From: Parerythrobacter aestuarii
Lineage (GTDB): Bacteria; Pseudomonadota; Alphaproteobacteria; Sphingomonadales; Sphingomonadaceae
Assembly: GCF_030140925.1 (NCBI RefSeq)
Contig: NZ_JARBWD010000001.1
Coordinates: 62,001 to 126,000 of the forward strand
Direction of reading: 5' to 3'
DNA length: 64,000 nucleotides
The number at the start of each line of letters is the position of its first letter. Position 1 is the first letter of the stretch. The translations under genes and the position numbers were made by a program. This document shows, in pieces, positions 35,637 through 44,868 of this stretch. Below the pieces are notes generated by a model that worked only from the letters and a program-made list of their open reading frames with translations, was not told the DNA's origin and ran no database searches.

Positions 35637-36491
35637 GTGCAAACCGTCACCGAACTGGACATGTTGAGAAATGTCGTCGCCGCGCTACGCGCAGATCGCG
35701 GTACGATCGCGCTGGTGCCGACCATGGGCGCACTCCACGAAGGACACCTGACGCTGATGCGCGAAGCCACGAAGCACGCTGACCATGTCGTCGCGTCGAT
35801 CTTCGTCAATCCGACCCAGTTCGGCCCCAACGAGGATCTCGATGCCTATCCGCGCCAGCTGGCCAAAGACAGCGCCATGCTGGAAGCAGAGGGGGTGGCG
35901 CTGTTGTGGGCGCCCACCGTCGACCAGATGTATCCGCAAGGCTTTGCGACCAGCATTTCCGTAACCGGCGTCAGTGATGGCTTCTGCGGCGCTTCGCGCC
36001 CGGGCCATTTCGATGGCGTGGCGACCGTTGTGTGCAAACTGTTCCAGCAGGTCCTGCCGGACGTGGCGTTCTTCGGCGAGAAGGACTTCCAGCAGCTAGC
36101 CGTCATTCGCACGATGGCGCGTGATCTCGACCTTATCCAGCCGCATGTGACCGCGATCCACGGCGTGCCGACAGTGCGCGAGGAGGACGGTCTCGCGATG
36201 TCGAGCCGCAACCGGTATCTGTCGCCCGAAGACCGCATCAACGCCGCTGTTCTGCCCAGGGCAATGAAAGAAGCCATCGGCGCGATCGAGAATGGGGCCG
36301 AAGTCGCACCGACACTCGCTTCGCTGGAAGCGGCGTTGCTCCAAGCCGGGTTTTCCAGCGTCGACTATGCAGCCCTCGCCGATGTCGAAAGCCTGCAAAG
36401 GCTTGATGCCCTGAGCAAGCGACCAACGCGCCTGCTCGTCGCCGCCCGCCTCGGCGGGACACGCCTGATTGACAATATGGCGGTTGGTTGA
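35637..36491 (+). CDS. panC: pantoate-beta-alanine ligase
   Basis: A 284-residue pantothenate synthetase that joins pantoate and beta-alanine with ATP in CoA synthesis. It belongs to the HIGH-type nucleotidyltransferases. LVPTMGALHEGHLTLM holds the HxGH motif, and FVNPTQFGPNEDLDAYPR, FFGEKDFQQLAVIRTM and GLAMSSRNRYLS (KMSKS equivalent) follow. The start is a GTG at 35637 with GGGAGG upstream; the next ATG, at 35661, would give a short N-terminus. panB is not in the window. Confidence 0.95.
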   Translation: MQTVTELDMLRNVVAALRADRGTIALVPTMGALHEGHLTLMREATKHADHVVASIFVNPTQFGPNEDLDAYPRQLAKDSAMLEAEGVALLWAPTVDQMYPQGFATSISVTGVSDGFCGASRPGHFDGVATVVCKLFQQVLPDVAFFGEKDFQQLAVIRTMARDLDLIQPHVTAIHGVPTVREEDGLAMSSRNRYLSPEDRINAAVLPRAMKEAIGAIENGAEVAPTLASLEAALLQAGFSSVDYAALADVESLQRLDALSKRPTRLLVAARLGGTRLIDNMAVG

Positions 36492-36535
36492 ACCTTAGCC
36501 CTCAAGTAGCGAAGCGGCAGGGCAAAGAAACACAC

Positions 36536-36609
36536 TGGAGCGGGTAAGGGGAATCGAACCCCTCTAGCCAGCTTGGAAGGCTGGAGCATTACCACTATGC
36601 TATACCCGC
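36536..36609 (-). tRNA. tRNA-Gly (anticodon TCC)
   Basis: A full 74-base cloverleaf with encoded CCA. The acceptor GCGGGTA pairs with TACCCGC. The anticodon arm is CCAGC-CTTCCAA-GCTGG with anticodon TCC, and the T arm GAGGGGTTCGATTCCCCTT contains the GTTCGA loop. It reads GGA and GGG glycine codons. It lies on the minus strand 45 bases after the convergent panC. Confidence 0.97.
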
Positions 36610-36668
36610 GTGTCCGTGCGGAGCAGCGCCTTTCCCTCATTGGCGCGGATTCGTCAACATTTCGCGTA

Positions 36669-37757
36669 TCACGATAGTGCCACGATGCTGGCGAGGACCA
36701 GACGCACCAGATCGGCCTGCCCGCGGGTGCCGGTCTTGGCGTAGACACGCTTGGAATAGAGTCGCGCGCTTTGAACCGTAAGGCCGAGCTGACCGGCAGC
36801 TTCGGCGATCTTCACACCGCGGCTGATCAGCAGCGCCAGTTGAGCCTCCTTGGCGGTCAGGCCGAATAAGTCCTGCAGCTGAGCGTTGCGTTCGCTTCCG
36901 GTCGGGCCTTCGCCATGGACATAGGCGGTGACCATCGGGGCCGCACCCGGTCGCCCACCACGGCGCGGTGTCAGTAACATGTCGAGCCATGGCTCGTCCG
37001 AGAGATGGATAGCCTTCGATCCAGGATGTCCCTTCGACAATTGGTCGAGATAGCGCCGCATCGCACCCTGGGCTTCGCGCAATTCGGGGACGAGCTTGCC
37101 AGCCGGGCTGCGCAGCAGCGCGCGGCGTTCATGCAGCAGTGCCTCGGCCTCTGCGCTGTGGTCTATGATCGTCCCACCGGAATCGAGCAGGAACCAACCA
37201 AAGTTGAGACGCTTGATGGCATCTCCGGTGATCCCAGCCCTGAGCCGCTCCTGTTCGAGCGCGCTCCAGGTTCGCAACGCAATCTCCAGGTGATCCGCCA
37301 ACATGCCAAGGAGCGCCACGTCCGCTGCGCCGAAATCCTCGCCCCGACGCCCGATCACCAACCATAGCCCAGCACCACCCGGCTCACCGACCCGCACCGT
37401 GCGCAAGTGCGCAAGACCATAGGTGGCACCCAGCCGGGCCAGCGCTTGCCCCTGCCGCACATCCAGCAGGTCGCCGAGTTCCCTGGCGGCATAGACCCGC
37501 TTGGGCCGGAGCGGACTGCCGCGCGTGGCAAGCTCTGCAAGGTCCGGGTCGGCCATGGTGGGGCTACCTTCCTGCATCGGCCCCAGCTGCACTACTCCGC
37601 CGCCTGTTGCTCCGCTTTCAGCCAGGAAAAGCACCACCTCGTCAGCTCCGGTCCGGCGTTGCAGGGCGAGCAGGAAATCGCGCCACAAATTACTGCCAAG
37701 CGTGCCGCGATGCAGCAACGCAACCAGGTCTTGTGCTTCGAGCAGCGTAACAGCCAT
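36669..37757 (-). CDS. LuxR-family helix-turn-helix regulator
   Basis: A 362-residue protein. The last 65 residues are a LuxR/NarL-type HTH (FGLTAKEAQLALLISRGVKIAE, then QLGLTVQSARLYSKRVYAKTG, then RGQADLVRLVLASI). The N-terminal 270 residues look like a PAS/GAF-type sensory region with a stretch FGWFLLDSGGTIIDHSAEAEALL typical of PAS folds. There is no receiver domain and no autoinducer-binding pattern, so it is not a classical quorum regulator. It diverges from cysD across 86 bases that contain a 12-bp palindrome, which makes control of sulfate assimilation a testable inference. Confidence 0.87.
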   Translation of the reverse strand: MAVTLLEAQDLVALLHRGTLGSNLWRDFLLALQRRTGADEVVLFLAESGATGGGVVQLGPMQEGSPTMADPDLAELATRGSPLRPKRVYAARELGDLLDVRQGQALARLGATYGLAHLRTVRVGEPGGAGLWLVIGRRGEDFGAADVALLGMLADHLEIALRTWSALEQERLRAGITGDAIKRLNFGWFLLDSGGTIIDHSAEAEALLHERRALLRSPAGKLVPELREAQGAMRRYLDQLSKGHPGSKAIHLSDEPWLDMLLTPRRGGRPGAAPMVTAYVHGEGPTGSERNAQLQDLFGLTAKEAQLALLISRGVKIAEAAGQLGLTVQSARLYSKRVYAKTGTRGQADLVRLVLASIVALS

Positions 37758-37767
37758 TGCGTTGATA

Positions 37768-37779
37768 TCCCATATGGGA
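37768..37779. promoter_or_regulatory. 12-bp perfect palindrome between the LuxR-type gene and cysD
   Basis: TCCCATATGGGA is self-complementary. It lies 11 bases from the regulator's start codon and 64 bases from that of cysD, inside a possible core promoter of the regulator (TTGCTT upstream on the minus strand). It is a candidate operator for the dimeric LuxR-type protein or another sulfur regulator. Confidence 0.45.
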
Positions 37780-37843
37780 ACTGCGGAAGCAATATGCCGC
37801 TGTCATTGCGCCCGAATTCGCGAATCGTCGCAAAGGGAATTCG

Positions 37844-38755
37844 ATGCGCCGCCTAACCCATCTCGAACGGCTTGAAGCCGAAAGCATCCACATCATGCGC
37901 GAAGTGGCGTCTGAGGCGACCAAGCCCGTCATGCTCTATTCGGTCGGCAAGGATTCGGCGGTGATGCTGCACCTGGCGAAAAAGGCGTTCTATCCTTCCC
38001 CGCCGCCTTTCCCACTGTTGCATGTCGATACGACGTGGAAATTCAAGGACATGTACGCCCTGCGCGAAAAGAGCGCCAAGGATGCCGGCATGGAACTGCT
38101 GGTGTGGCAAAACCCGGAAGCCAGCGAACGTGAGATCAATCCGTTCGACCACGGGCCGCTGCATACCGACATGTGGAAGACCGAAGGGTTGAAGCAGGCG
38201 CTCGACCACTACGGCTTCGATGCCGCCTTCGGCGGTGCCCGCCGCGACGAGGAAAAGAGCCGCGCCAAAGAGCGTATCTTCTCCTTCCGCACTGCCAGCC
38301 ATGGCTGGGACCCAAAGAACCAGCGCCCCGAGCTATGGAACGTCTACAACGCCCGCAAGGCCAAGGGAGAGAGCATTCGCGTGTTCCCGCTCTCCAACTG
38401 GACCGAGCTTGATATCTGGCAGTACATCATGGCCGAGAACATCGAGATCGTGCCGCTCTATTTCTCCGCCAGGCGCCCTACTTTCGAATATGAAGGCGGC
38501 CTGTTCATGGCCGACGATATCGAGCGGCTGGAAAAGGTCATGGGCAAGCGGCCCGAGATCACCGAGCGTTCGGTGCGGTTCCGCACACTGGGTTGTTTCC
38601 CGCTGACCGGTGCAGTCGAGAGCAAAGCGGCGACGCTGGCCGAAGTCGTGCAGGAAATGCTGCTCACCACCACCAGCGAACGCCAGGGCCGCGTCATCGA
38701 CCAGGATGAAGGCGGTGCCGGGATGGAGAAGAAAAAGCAGGAGGGGTACTTCTGA
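37844..38755 (+). CDS. cysD: sulfate adenylyltransferase subunit CysD
   Basis: A 303-residue small subunit of ATP sulfurylase, which forms adenosine 5'-phosphosulfate. It has the PAPS-reductase-type PP-loop [36 protein letters not shown], and [20 protein letters not shown], and ends EKKKQEGYF as CysD does. An AAAGGGA ribosome-binding site precedes the ATG at 37844. The stop overlaps the cysNC start (TGATG), so the two subunits are coupled. Confidence 0.96.
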   Translation: MRRLTHLERLEAESIHIMREVASEATKPVMLYSVGKDSAVMLHLAKKAFYPSPPPFPLLHVDTTWKFKDMYALREKSAKDAGMELLVWQNPEASEREINPFDHGPLHTDMWKTEGLKQALDHYGFDAAFGGARRDEEKSRAKERIFSFRTASHGWDPKNQRPELWNVYNARKAKGESIRVFPLSNWTELDIWQYIMAENIEIVPLYFSARRPTFEYEGGLFMADDIERLEKVMGKRPEITERSVRFRTLGCFPLTGAVESKAATLAEVVQEMLLTTTSERQGRVIDQDEGGAGMEKKKQEGYF

Positions 38756-40680
38756 TGACCGAGAACACCGGAACCGAACCCGTCTACGAAGTCGACAGCC
38801 TTATCGCCGAGGATATCGACGCCTATCTCGACCAGCACCAGAACAAGGGCCTGCTGCGCTTCATCACCTGCGGCAGCGTGGATGACGGCAAATCGACCCT
38901 GATCGGGCGGCTGCTCTACGATTCGAAGATGATCTTCGAAGACCAGCTGGCTTCGCTTGAAGCGGACTCCAAACGGGTCGGCACGCAAGGCGGCGAAATC
39001 GATTTCGCATTGCTGGTCGATGGTCTGGCCGCCGAGCGCGAGCAAGGCATTACCATTGACGTCGCCTATCGCTTTTTCGCGACCGAAAAGCGCAAGTTCA
39101 TCGTCGCCGACACCCCGGGCCACGAGCAGTACACCCGCAACATGGTCACCGGGGCCTCAACCGCCGACCTCGCCGTGATCCTGATCGATGCGCGCAAGGG
39201 CGTGCTGGTGCAGACCAAGCGCCACAGCACCATTGCCCACCTGCTGGGAATCAAACACCTGGTCCTCGCGGTGAACAAGATGGACTTGGTCGATTACGAC
39301 AAGGACACGTTCGACAAGATCGTCAGCGACTATTCCGAATTCGCCAAGGAATGCGGGATCGAGGAGTTCACACCCATCCCGATCTCCGGCTTCAAGGGCG
39401 ACAACATCACGGCGGCACCCTCTGCCAACACACCGTGGTACGAAGGCCCGAGCCTGATCGATCATCTCGAAACCGTCGAGATCGCCAATGTCGCCGCGCA
39501 ACAACGCTCGTTCCGCATGCCGGTCCAGTGGGTCAATCGCCCCAACCTCGACTTTCGTGGTTTCTCCGGCCTGATCACCGATGGTGCAGTCAAGGTCGGC
39601 GACGCCATCCGCGTAGTTCCCTCGGGCAAGACCAGCGTTGTAAAGTCCATCGTCACCATGAACGGCGAGCTCGATGAAGCCGTGGCCGGCCAGTCGGTTA
39701 CGCTGACACTGGCAGACGAGATCGACTGCTCGCGCGGAGACACCATTGCCGCCGCCGACAATCCCCCGCAGACCTCCGACCAGTTCGAAGCAACGCTGGT
39801 GTGGATGAGCGAGGAAGCCATGAAGCCGGGCCGCGCCTACTGGCTCAAGCTCGGCTCGCAGAATGTTTCGGCGACGGTCCAAGTGCCGAAGTACGAGCTC
39901 AACGTGAACACGCTCGAGCACCTTGCCGCCAAGACGCTCGGCCTCAACGGCATCGGCGTTGCCGAGGTGCACACCGACCGTCCGGTCGTATTCGAACCTT
40001 ATGAGAAGAGCCGCGCGCTGGGTGGTTTTATCCTCGTCGACAAGATCACCAATGCGACCGTTGCTGCCGGCATGCTCAACTTCAGCTTGCGCCGGGCTGA
40101 CAACGTCCACTGGCAACCGACCACAATTACTCGTGAAGACCATGCGGCGATGAAGAATCAGACTCCGCGGCTGCTCTGGTTCACGGGGTTGAGCGGATCA
40201 GGGAAATCGACCATCGCCAACGAAGTCGAACGCAAGCTGGCGCTGATGAACCGCCACACCTTCCTGCTCGACGGTGACAACATCCGCCACGGACTCAACA
40301 AGGACCTGGGCTTTACCGAGACCGACCGGATCGAGAACATTCGCCGGATCGGTGAAGTCGCCAAGCTGATGGTCGATGCCGGCCTGATCGTGCTGACCGC
40401 CTTTATCAGCCCGTTCCGGGCGGAACGGCGGATGGTTCGCGAGATGCTACCCGAAGGCGAATTCATCGAGATCTACGTCGATACGCCGCTGGAAGTTGCT
40501 GAAGAGCGCGACATCAAGGGACTCTACAAGAAAGCCCGTGCTGGTGAGCTCAAGAACTTTACCGGTATCGACAGCCCCTATGAAGAACCGGAACTGGCGG
40601 AAATTCGTGTGAACACGGTCGAGATGACGGTAGAAGAGGCGGCTGACTATGTAATCAGCCAGATCATGCCTCTGAAATAG
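38755..40680 (+). CDS. cysNC: bifunctional sulfate adenylyltransferase subunit 1 / adenylylsulfate kinase (CysNC fusion)
   Basis: A 641-residue fusion. The N-terminal GTPase CysN spans residues 1 to about 460: [35 protein letters not shown], then EF-Tu-like beta barrels. APS kinase CysC spans about 466-641 and has its own P-loop GLSGSGKST near residue 478, plus [17 protein letters not shown] and the FISPFRAER lid. GTP hydrolysis drives APS formation with CysD, and the kinase half makes PAPS. The fusion is common in alphaproteobacteria. No PAPS reductase is in the window. Confidence 0.97.
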   Translation: MTENTGTEPVYEVDSLIAEDIDAYLDQHQNKGLLRFITCGSVDDGKSTLIGRLLYDSKMIFEDQLASLEADSKRVGTQGGEIDFALLVDGLAAEREQGITIDVAYRFFATEKRKFIVADTPGHEQYTRNMVTGASTADLAVILIDARKGVLVQTKRHSTIAHLLGIKHLVLAVNKMDLVDYDKDTFDKIVSDYSEFAKECGIEEFTPIPISGFKGDNITAAPSANTPWYEGPSLIDHLETVEIANVAAQQRSFRMPVQWVNRPNLDFRGFSGLITDGAVKVGDAIRVVPSGKTSVVKSIVTMNGELDEAVAGQSVTLTLADEIDCSRGDTIAAADNPPQTSDQFEATLVWMSEEAMKPGRAYWLKLGSQNVSATVQVPKYELNVNTLEHLAAKTLGLNGIGVAEVHTDRPVVFEPYEKSRALGGFILVDKITNATVAAGMLNFSLRRADNVHWQPTTITREDHAAMKNQTPRLLWFTGLSGSGKSTIANEVERKLALMNRHTFLLDGDNIRHGLNKDLGFTETDRIENIRRIGEVAKLMVDAGLIVLTAFISPFRAERRMVREMLPEGEFIEIYVDTPLEVAEERDIKGLYKKARAGELKNFTGIDSPYEEPELAEIRVNTVEMTVEEAADYVISQIMPLK

Positions 40681-40699
40681 GCGTGGGAGACCGACCCGG

Positions 40700-40963
40700 A
40701 TGTTCCTCTTCAATGGGCGCGAAGCGCATAGCCGTTCGTTCGCCAAGGCCGTCAGCTGGCGCGTTCTTGGCAGCATCGACACGTTCCTCCTCAGCTGGTT
40801 CTTCACCAGCAGTCCCAAGGCCGCCGGCGCCATCGCCGTCACGGAAGTGCTGACCAAGATGGTGCTCTATTACTTCCACGAACGGGCCTGGGGATCTATC
40901 GCCTGGGGGCTCGCAGATCATCCCCCACTCGACCCCATTGATTCCAATCCGGAGACGACTTGA
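40700..40963 (+). CDS. DUF2061 membrane protein
   Basis: An 87-residue protein with the DUF2061 pattern: HSRSFAKAVSWRVLGSIDTF, a membrane helix around LLSWFFTSSPKAAGAIAVTE, and LTKMVLYYFHERAWGSIAWG. Its function is unknown. It lies 19 bases after cysNC and overlaps the cysQ start (TGATG), so it is fully embedded in the sulfate-activation operon. That suggests a role in sulfate or adenylate handling at the membrane; this is inference from position only. Confidence 0.88.
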   Translation: MFLFNGREAHSRSFAKAVSWRVLGSIDTFLLSWFFTSSPKAAGAIAVTEVLTKMVLYYFHERAWGSIAWGLADHPPLDPIDSNPETT

Positions 40964-41697
40964 TGACAGATGCCGAACTCGCCACAGCCCTTGCCGAAGC
41001 GGCAGGCAAGATTCTGATCGACGTGCGCGAGAGTGGCCTCATCGATGGCAAGGCGCTGGGCAAGGCCGGCGACCAGACCGCCAACCAGTTTCTTGTCCAT
41101 GCACTGCGGCAGCAGCGTCCAGATGACGGCCTGCTGTCCGAGGAAAGCAAGGACACCGACGAGCGTCTCTCCAAGGAACGCGTCTGGATCATCGATCCGG
41201 TAGATGGCACGCGCGAGTATGGCGAAGCACGCAGCGATTGGGCGGTGCATGTGGGCATGGCCGTGAATGGTGTGGCCACCATCGGCGCGGTAGCATTGCC
41301 GGGCCTCGATGGCGGCACCGTGCTACGGTCCGACCAGCCGGGAGAGCTGCCTCCGATGGCTGAGACGCCGCGGATGCTGGTCAGCCGCACCCGCCCGGCT
41401 GCAGAAGCAGTGGCGGTTTCCGAAAAGATCGGCGCCGAGCTGGTCCCAATGGGGTCGGCGGGCGCAAAGGCCATGGCAGTGGTGCGGGGCGAAGCAGAAA
41501 TCTACCTGCACTCGGGCGGCCAGTATGAGTGGGACAATTGTGCACCCGCCGCGGTCGCTGCTGCCTATGGCTTGCACTGCTCGCGCATCGACGGATCAGA
41601 GTTGCAGTACAACCAGGCTGATACCTACCTGCCCGACCTGCTGATCTGCCGCAAGGAATGGGCGGATCGCGTCTTCACGGCGCTGGCGGAGATCTAG
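40963..41697 (+). CDS. cysQ: 3'(2'),5'-bisphosphate nucleotidase CysQ
   Basis: A 244-residue member of the IMPase superfamily that removes the 3' phosphate of PAP, the by-product of PAPS use. The motifs are LLSEESKD (metal Glu), WIIDPVDGTREYGE (metal Asp pair), and YEWDNCAPAAVAAAYG. It starts with the ATG at 40963 overlapping the preceding stop. It is last in the operon, and its end overlaps the OmpA-like gene on the other strand by four bases. Confidence 0.94.
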   Translation: MTDAELATALAEAAGKILIDVRESGLIDGKALGKAGDQTANQFLVHALRQQRPDDGLLSEESKDTDERLSKERVWIIDPVDGTREYGEARSDWAVHVGMAVNGVATIGAVALPGLDGGTVLRSDQPGELPPMAETPRMLVSRTRPAAEAVAVSEKIGAELVPMGSAGAKAMAVVRGEAEIYLHSGGQYEWDNCAPAAVAAAYGLHCSRIDGSELQYNQADTYLPDLLICRKEWADRVFTALAEI

Positions 41698-42272
41698 TTT
41701 TCCGCAGCCTTGGCAAAAGCCGGCTCAGCCCGGATCATCGTACCTGCGGGGACATCTACCGTCACCTCAACCCTGCGGTTGGCTGCCCGCCCCGCTTCAT
41801 TGGGTGACCCGTTCGGCAGGGCGTTGGGCTCAGCCGGGTTCTGCTCTCCGAATGCGATGACTTTAATGCGGCCCTCGGCAACGCCGTTTTCGACCAACCA
41901 ATCCCTCACGGATTCAGCCCGTTCCTGCGAGATCCGCAGGTTTACTTCATCGCGTCCGCCGGCATCGCTGTGCCCACGCAAGGTGATACGCCCACCTTCG
42001 GTAAGCTGGCGGGCCTCTAGCAGCGTCTCGAGCTGGGCAATGCTGTCGTCAGAAAGTTCCGATCCAGAATCTCGGAAGACAATGGTGGCATTGAGTGCCT
42101 CCAGCGGAATCATAACCGCTTCCTCGATATCGGGGCGGATGATGGAAACCGGCTCGGATGCTGCAGGCTCAGGAGCTTCCATCCCGACCGGCTCTTCGCT
42201 GTTCGATGCCGGTGTGTCGCTGCAGGCAGAAGCGGCCATCAATACGGGTACGAGGAGGAAGGTGCGATGCAT
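41694..42272 (-). CDS. OmpA-family lipoprotein
   Basis: A 192-residue protein with a lipoprotein-like signal (LLVPVLMAASAC, with the lipidated Cys likely at about residue 17; the lipobox -3 position is not ideal). A short acidic linker follows, then a C-terminal OmpA domain: TIVFRDSGSELSDDSIAQLE, TLRGHSDAGGRDEVNLRISQ, and RAANRRVEVTVDV. Such domains bind peptidoglycan non-covalently. The ATG at 42272 has GGAGA upstream. It follows the antiporter gene by 20 bases and is probably cotranscribed with it. Confidence 0.88.
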   Translation of the reverse strand: MHRTFLLVPVLMAASACSDTPASNSEEPVGMEAPEPAASEPVSIIRPDIEEAVMIPLEALNATIVFRDSGSELSDDSIAQLETLLEARQLTEGGRITLRGHSDAGGRDEVNLRISQERAESVRDWLVENGVAEGRIKVIAFGEQNPAEPNALPNGSPNEAGRAANRRVEVTVDVPAGTMIRAEPAFAKAAEN

Positions 42273-42292
42273 TCTTGGTTCTCCGGATCTTG

Positions 42293-44161
42293 TCATGCCG
42301 GTGCTGTCTCGGGGCCGCGCTTGCCTGACTTGCGGGCGGCGGTCTCTTCTGCAGAACGCGCTTGCGGCGGGGCAAAGGAAATGACTGTATCGCCGGCCCG
42401 CGGTTCCGGCCGGGCGGCGTGCGTAAAGAAGCGCATGGTGCCGGTTTCCCGCAGCAACATGAGCAAGTGTGTATCTTCCGGCATGTCGGCCTGGGCGCGA
42501 TCAAAGGTGTATTCTTCTGTCAGGCGGGTCTTGCGGAATACCCAGCCCTGCTGCTGGCGATCCTGCACATCGGTCACACCGAAGCCGGATTCGAACAGAG
42601 CACGGCCGCGGATTGATTCGGGCAAGGCACGATGGTCGCCTTCCGATGATTCACCGAGCTGGTAGACGCTGTCGCGACCCACTTCATGCGCGAATTCGTT
42701 GCAGACGAGCGCATTGTACGCCTCGTTATCGGTCGCCGCCACCAGCACCTGGTACGGTGTCAGGTCGAGATTGTGCTCGGTCGCCTCGTTGAGGATCTCG
42801 CCGTGATAGTATGGCAGCCCTTCCCGCCGCGCCGGGGCGAGCCGCTGCCAGCTGGGATCGACGACCATGACCGGGGTCTTCAGGCCCTGCATCTGCTTCG
42901 CCAGCGCAATGGTCCAAGGATTGCTGCCAACAACCAGCAACCCCGGTCGCGAGGTCCCCTTGATGCCGAGCAGTTTCGCGACGAAATTGACCGAGAAGCC
43001 GTGGAAGATGACGGTCGCCACCACGACCGCGAAGCTGAGCCCGATCAGGACATTGCCGTCGGCATAGCCCAGCTCGCTGAGCCGCAGTGCGAACAGGCCG
43101 GAAATGGCCACTAGCACAATCCCGCGCGGGGCGATCCAGGCGATAAACAGCCGCTCGCGCCAAGGGACGTTTGTGCCGAGTAGACTGATAAGAACCGTCG
43201 CCGGTCGAACAAGGAACAACAGGGCGATAAGGAAGGCGCCGAACCGCCAGTTCACATATTGCAGGTCTTCGGCATGCAGGCTCGATGCGAGCAGAATGAA
43301 GATACCCGATACGAGCAAGACCGCGATATTCTCCTTGAACGGATGAATGCTCCGCAGGCTCGACACATTGAGGTTGGCAAGTGCCACGCCCATCACAGTC
43401 ACCGCGACCAGTCCGGCTTCGTGCTCGATGGTATTGCAGAACACGAATACCCCGATGACAGTGATAAACAGCACCGGGACCTTGAGGTATTCCGGGATTG
43501 CGCCGCGTGGAAACAGCCAGGCGATTGCGGCGGCAGCAGCATAGCCGATCAGCCCGGCGATAATGGCGGCGATGATCAGCGGCGGGACAACTTCGAACAG
43601 CGATGCACCCGGGCTTTCCTGGATCTTGCGGAAATACTCGTAAGCAATCACCGCACACAGCGCGCCCGTAGGATCGTTGACGATGCCCTCCCACTTGAGG
43701 ATCGATGCCGGACGCGGCTGGATATTGGCCTGCCTCAATAGCGGGATCACCACTGTCGGCCCGGTCACGATCAGGATACCGCCAAACAGGATCGCGACCG
43801 GCCAAACCAGCCCGGCAACGTAGAATCCCGCTGCTGCACCCAGCGCCCAGCCTGCAAGCACGCCAATGGTTGCGAGGCGCCAGACGGCTTGGCCGGAATG
43901 GCGCAGCTCGCGCAAGTCGAGGCTCAACCCGCCCTCGAACAGGATGAGCGCAACGCCTAGGCCGATCATGGGCTCCAGCAGGTCACCGAACGCTGCCTCG
44001 GGATCCAGTAAGCGCAAATCGAAGGCACCAAGCACCGGCCCGGCGATAAACCCCGCTTGCAGCATGAGCACGATTGCAGGCCAGCCAGTCCGCCACGCCA
44101 GCCATTGTGCACCAATGCCCAGCACGCCGATTGTGGCAATGACGAGTGCCTGTGATTCCAT
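42293..44161 (-). CDS. monovalent cation:proton antiporter with RCK/TrkA-N domain
   Basis: A 622-residue CPA-type antiporter. About 12 membrane helices occupy residues 1-390, with the core LFEGGLSLDLRELRH, TGPTVVIPLLRQANIQPR, and the ND motif in WEGIVNDPTGALCAV. A Rossmann TrkA-N domain follows (GLLVVGSNPWTIALAKQMQG, VLVAATDNEAYNALVCNEFA), and then a C-terminal cytoplasmic tail. Antiporters of this form exchange Na+ or K+ for H+ with nucleotide control through the RCK part. The ion cannot be told from the sequence. Confidence 0.92.
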   Translation of the reverse strand: MESQALVIATIGVLGIGAQWLAWRTGWPAIVLMLQAGFIAGPVLGAFDLRLLDPEAAFGDLLEPMIGLGVALILFEGGLSLDLRELRHSGQAVWRLATIGVLAGWALGAAAGFYVAGLVWPVAILFGGILIVTGPTVVIPLLRQANIQPRPASILKWEGIVNDPTGALCAVIAYEYFRKIQESPGASLFEVVPPLIIAAIIAGLIGYAAAAAIAWLFPRGAIPEYLKVPVLFITVIGVFVFCNTIEHEAGLVAVTVMGVALANLNVSSLRSIHPFKENIAVLLVSGIFILLASSLHAEDLQYVNWRFGAFLIALLFLVRPATVLISLLGTNVPWRERLFIAWIAPRGIVLVAISGLFALRLSELGYADGNVLIGLSFAVVVATVIFHGFSVNFVAKLLGIKGTSRPGLLVVGSNPWTIALAKQMQGLKTPVMVVDPSWQRLAPARREGLPYYHGEILNEATEHNLDLTPYQVLVAATDNEAYNALVCNEFAHEVGRDSVYQLGESSEGDHRALPESIRGRALFESGFGVTDVQDRQQQGWVFRKTRLTEEYTFDRAQADMPEDTHLLMLLRETGTMRFFTHAARPEPRAGDTVISFAPPQARSAEETAARKSGKRGPETAPA

Positions 44162-44246
44162 GAACTTGTTCTACGCCCCTAGTCGCTTTTCAACAAACCA
44201 ATGAGCGAGCGGGATTTTCTTTCCCGAAACGCAAGTCAGGGAAAAT

Positions 44247-44783
44247 CTAGTGGCCTTCGAATGCCATCAATGAATCGACCGTGATCCCTGCCTGCCTGAG
44301 CCTTTCGACACCCCCGAGTTCCGGCAAGTCGATGACAAACAGTGCCTGTTCGACAACCGCACCGGCCCGCCGCAGCAGTTGCGCCGCAGCAAGCGCCGTT
44401 CCACCGGTCGCTATCAGGTCATCGACAATAACGACTTTTTGACCCTGAGGGATCGCGGAAGGATCGATCTCAAGCCGGTCGGTCCCGTACTCCAGATCAT
44501 AGTCCACACCGATGGTTTCAACCGGCAGCTTGCCGGGCTTGCGAACCGGGACGAAGCCGATTCCCAGCTCGACAGCGACCCCCGCGCCAAAGATGAAACC
44601 CCGGGCTTCCATCCCGGCAATCGACTCTGCACCAGCCATCCGAGCTGCTTCTGCAAGGTGCCGCATGGTCGCGGCAAGACCGTCGCCATTGCTGAGTAGG
44701 GTGGTGATGTCGCGGAACTGGATCCCCGGCGACGGGAAATCGGGCACTGTTCGAATAAGCGCCTTCAGTTCATCGGTCGTCAT
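44247..44783 (-). CDS. apt: adenine phosphoribosyltransferase
   Basis: A 178-residue APRT that salvages adenine with PRPP. LIRTVPDFPSPGIQFRDITTLL is the family start. GMEARGFIFG, VPVRKPGKLP, and the PRPP loop VVIVDDLIATGGTALAA complete the pattern. It lies downstream of petC across a terminator (44806-44836), so it may be read separately. I see no strong promoter in the 85-base gap. Confidence 0.95.
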   Translation of the reverse strand: MTTDELKALIRTVPDFPSPGIQFRDITTLLSNGDGLAATMRHLAEAARMAGAESIAGMEARGFIFGAGVAVELGIGFVPVRKPGKLPVETIGVDYDLEYGTDRLEIDPSAIPQGQKVVIVDDLIATGGTALAAAQLLRRAGAVVEQALFVIDLPELGGVERLRQAGITVDSLMAFEGH

Positions 44784-44805
44784 CTCTTCCCCCCTGGAAA
44801 CGAAA

Positions 44806-44836
44806 GCGCCCCTCGCATCACGGGATGGAGGGGCGC
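44806..44836 (-). terminator. intrinsic terminator of petABC
   Basis: GCGCCCCTC (44806-44814) pairs perfectly with GAGGGGCGC (44828-44836) across a 13-base loop. On the minus strand the stem is followed by TTTCGTTTCC. It lies between petC and apt. Confidence 0.75.
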
Positions 44837-44868
44837 CTTTGCTAGCTCTTGTCCGAACAAGTTTGGTC

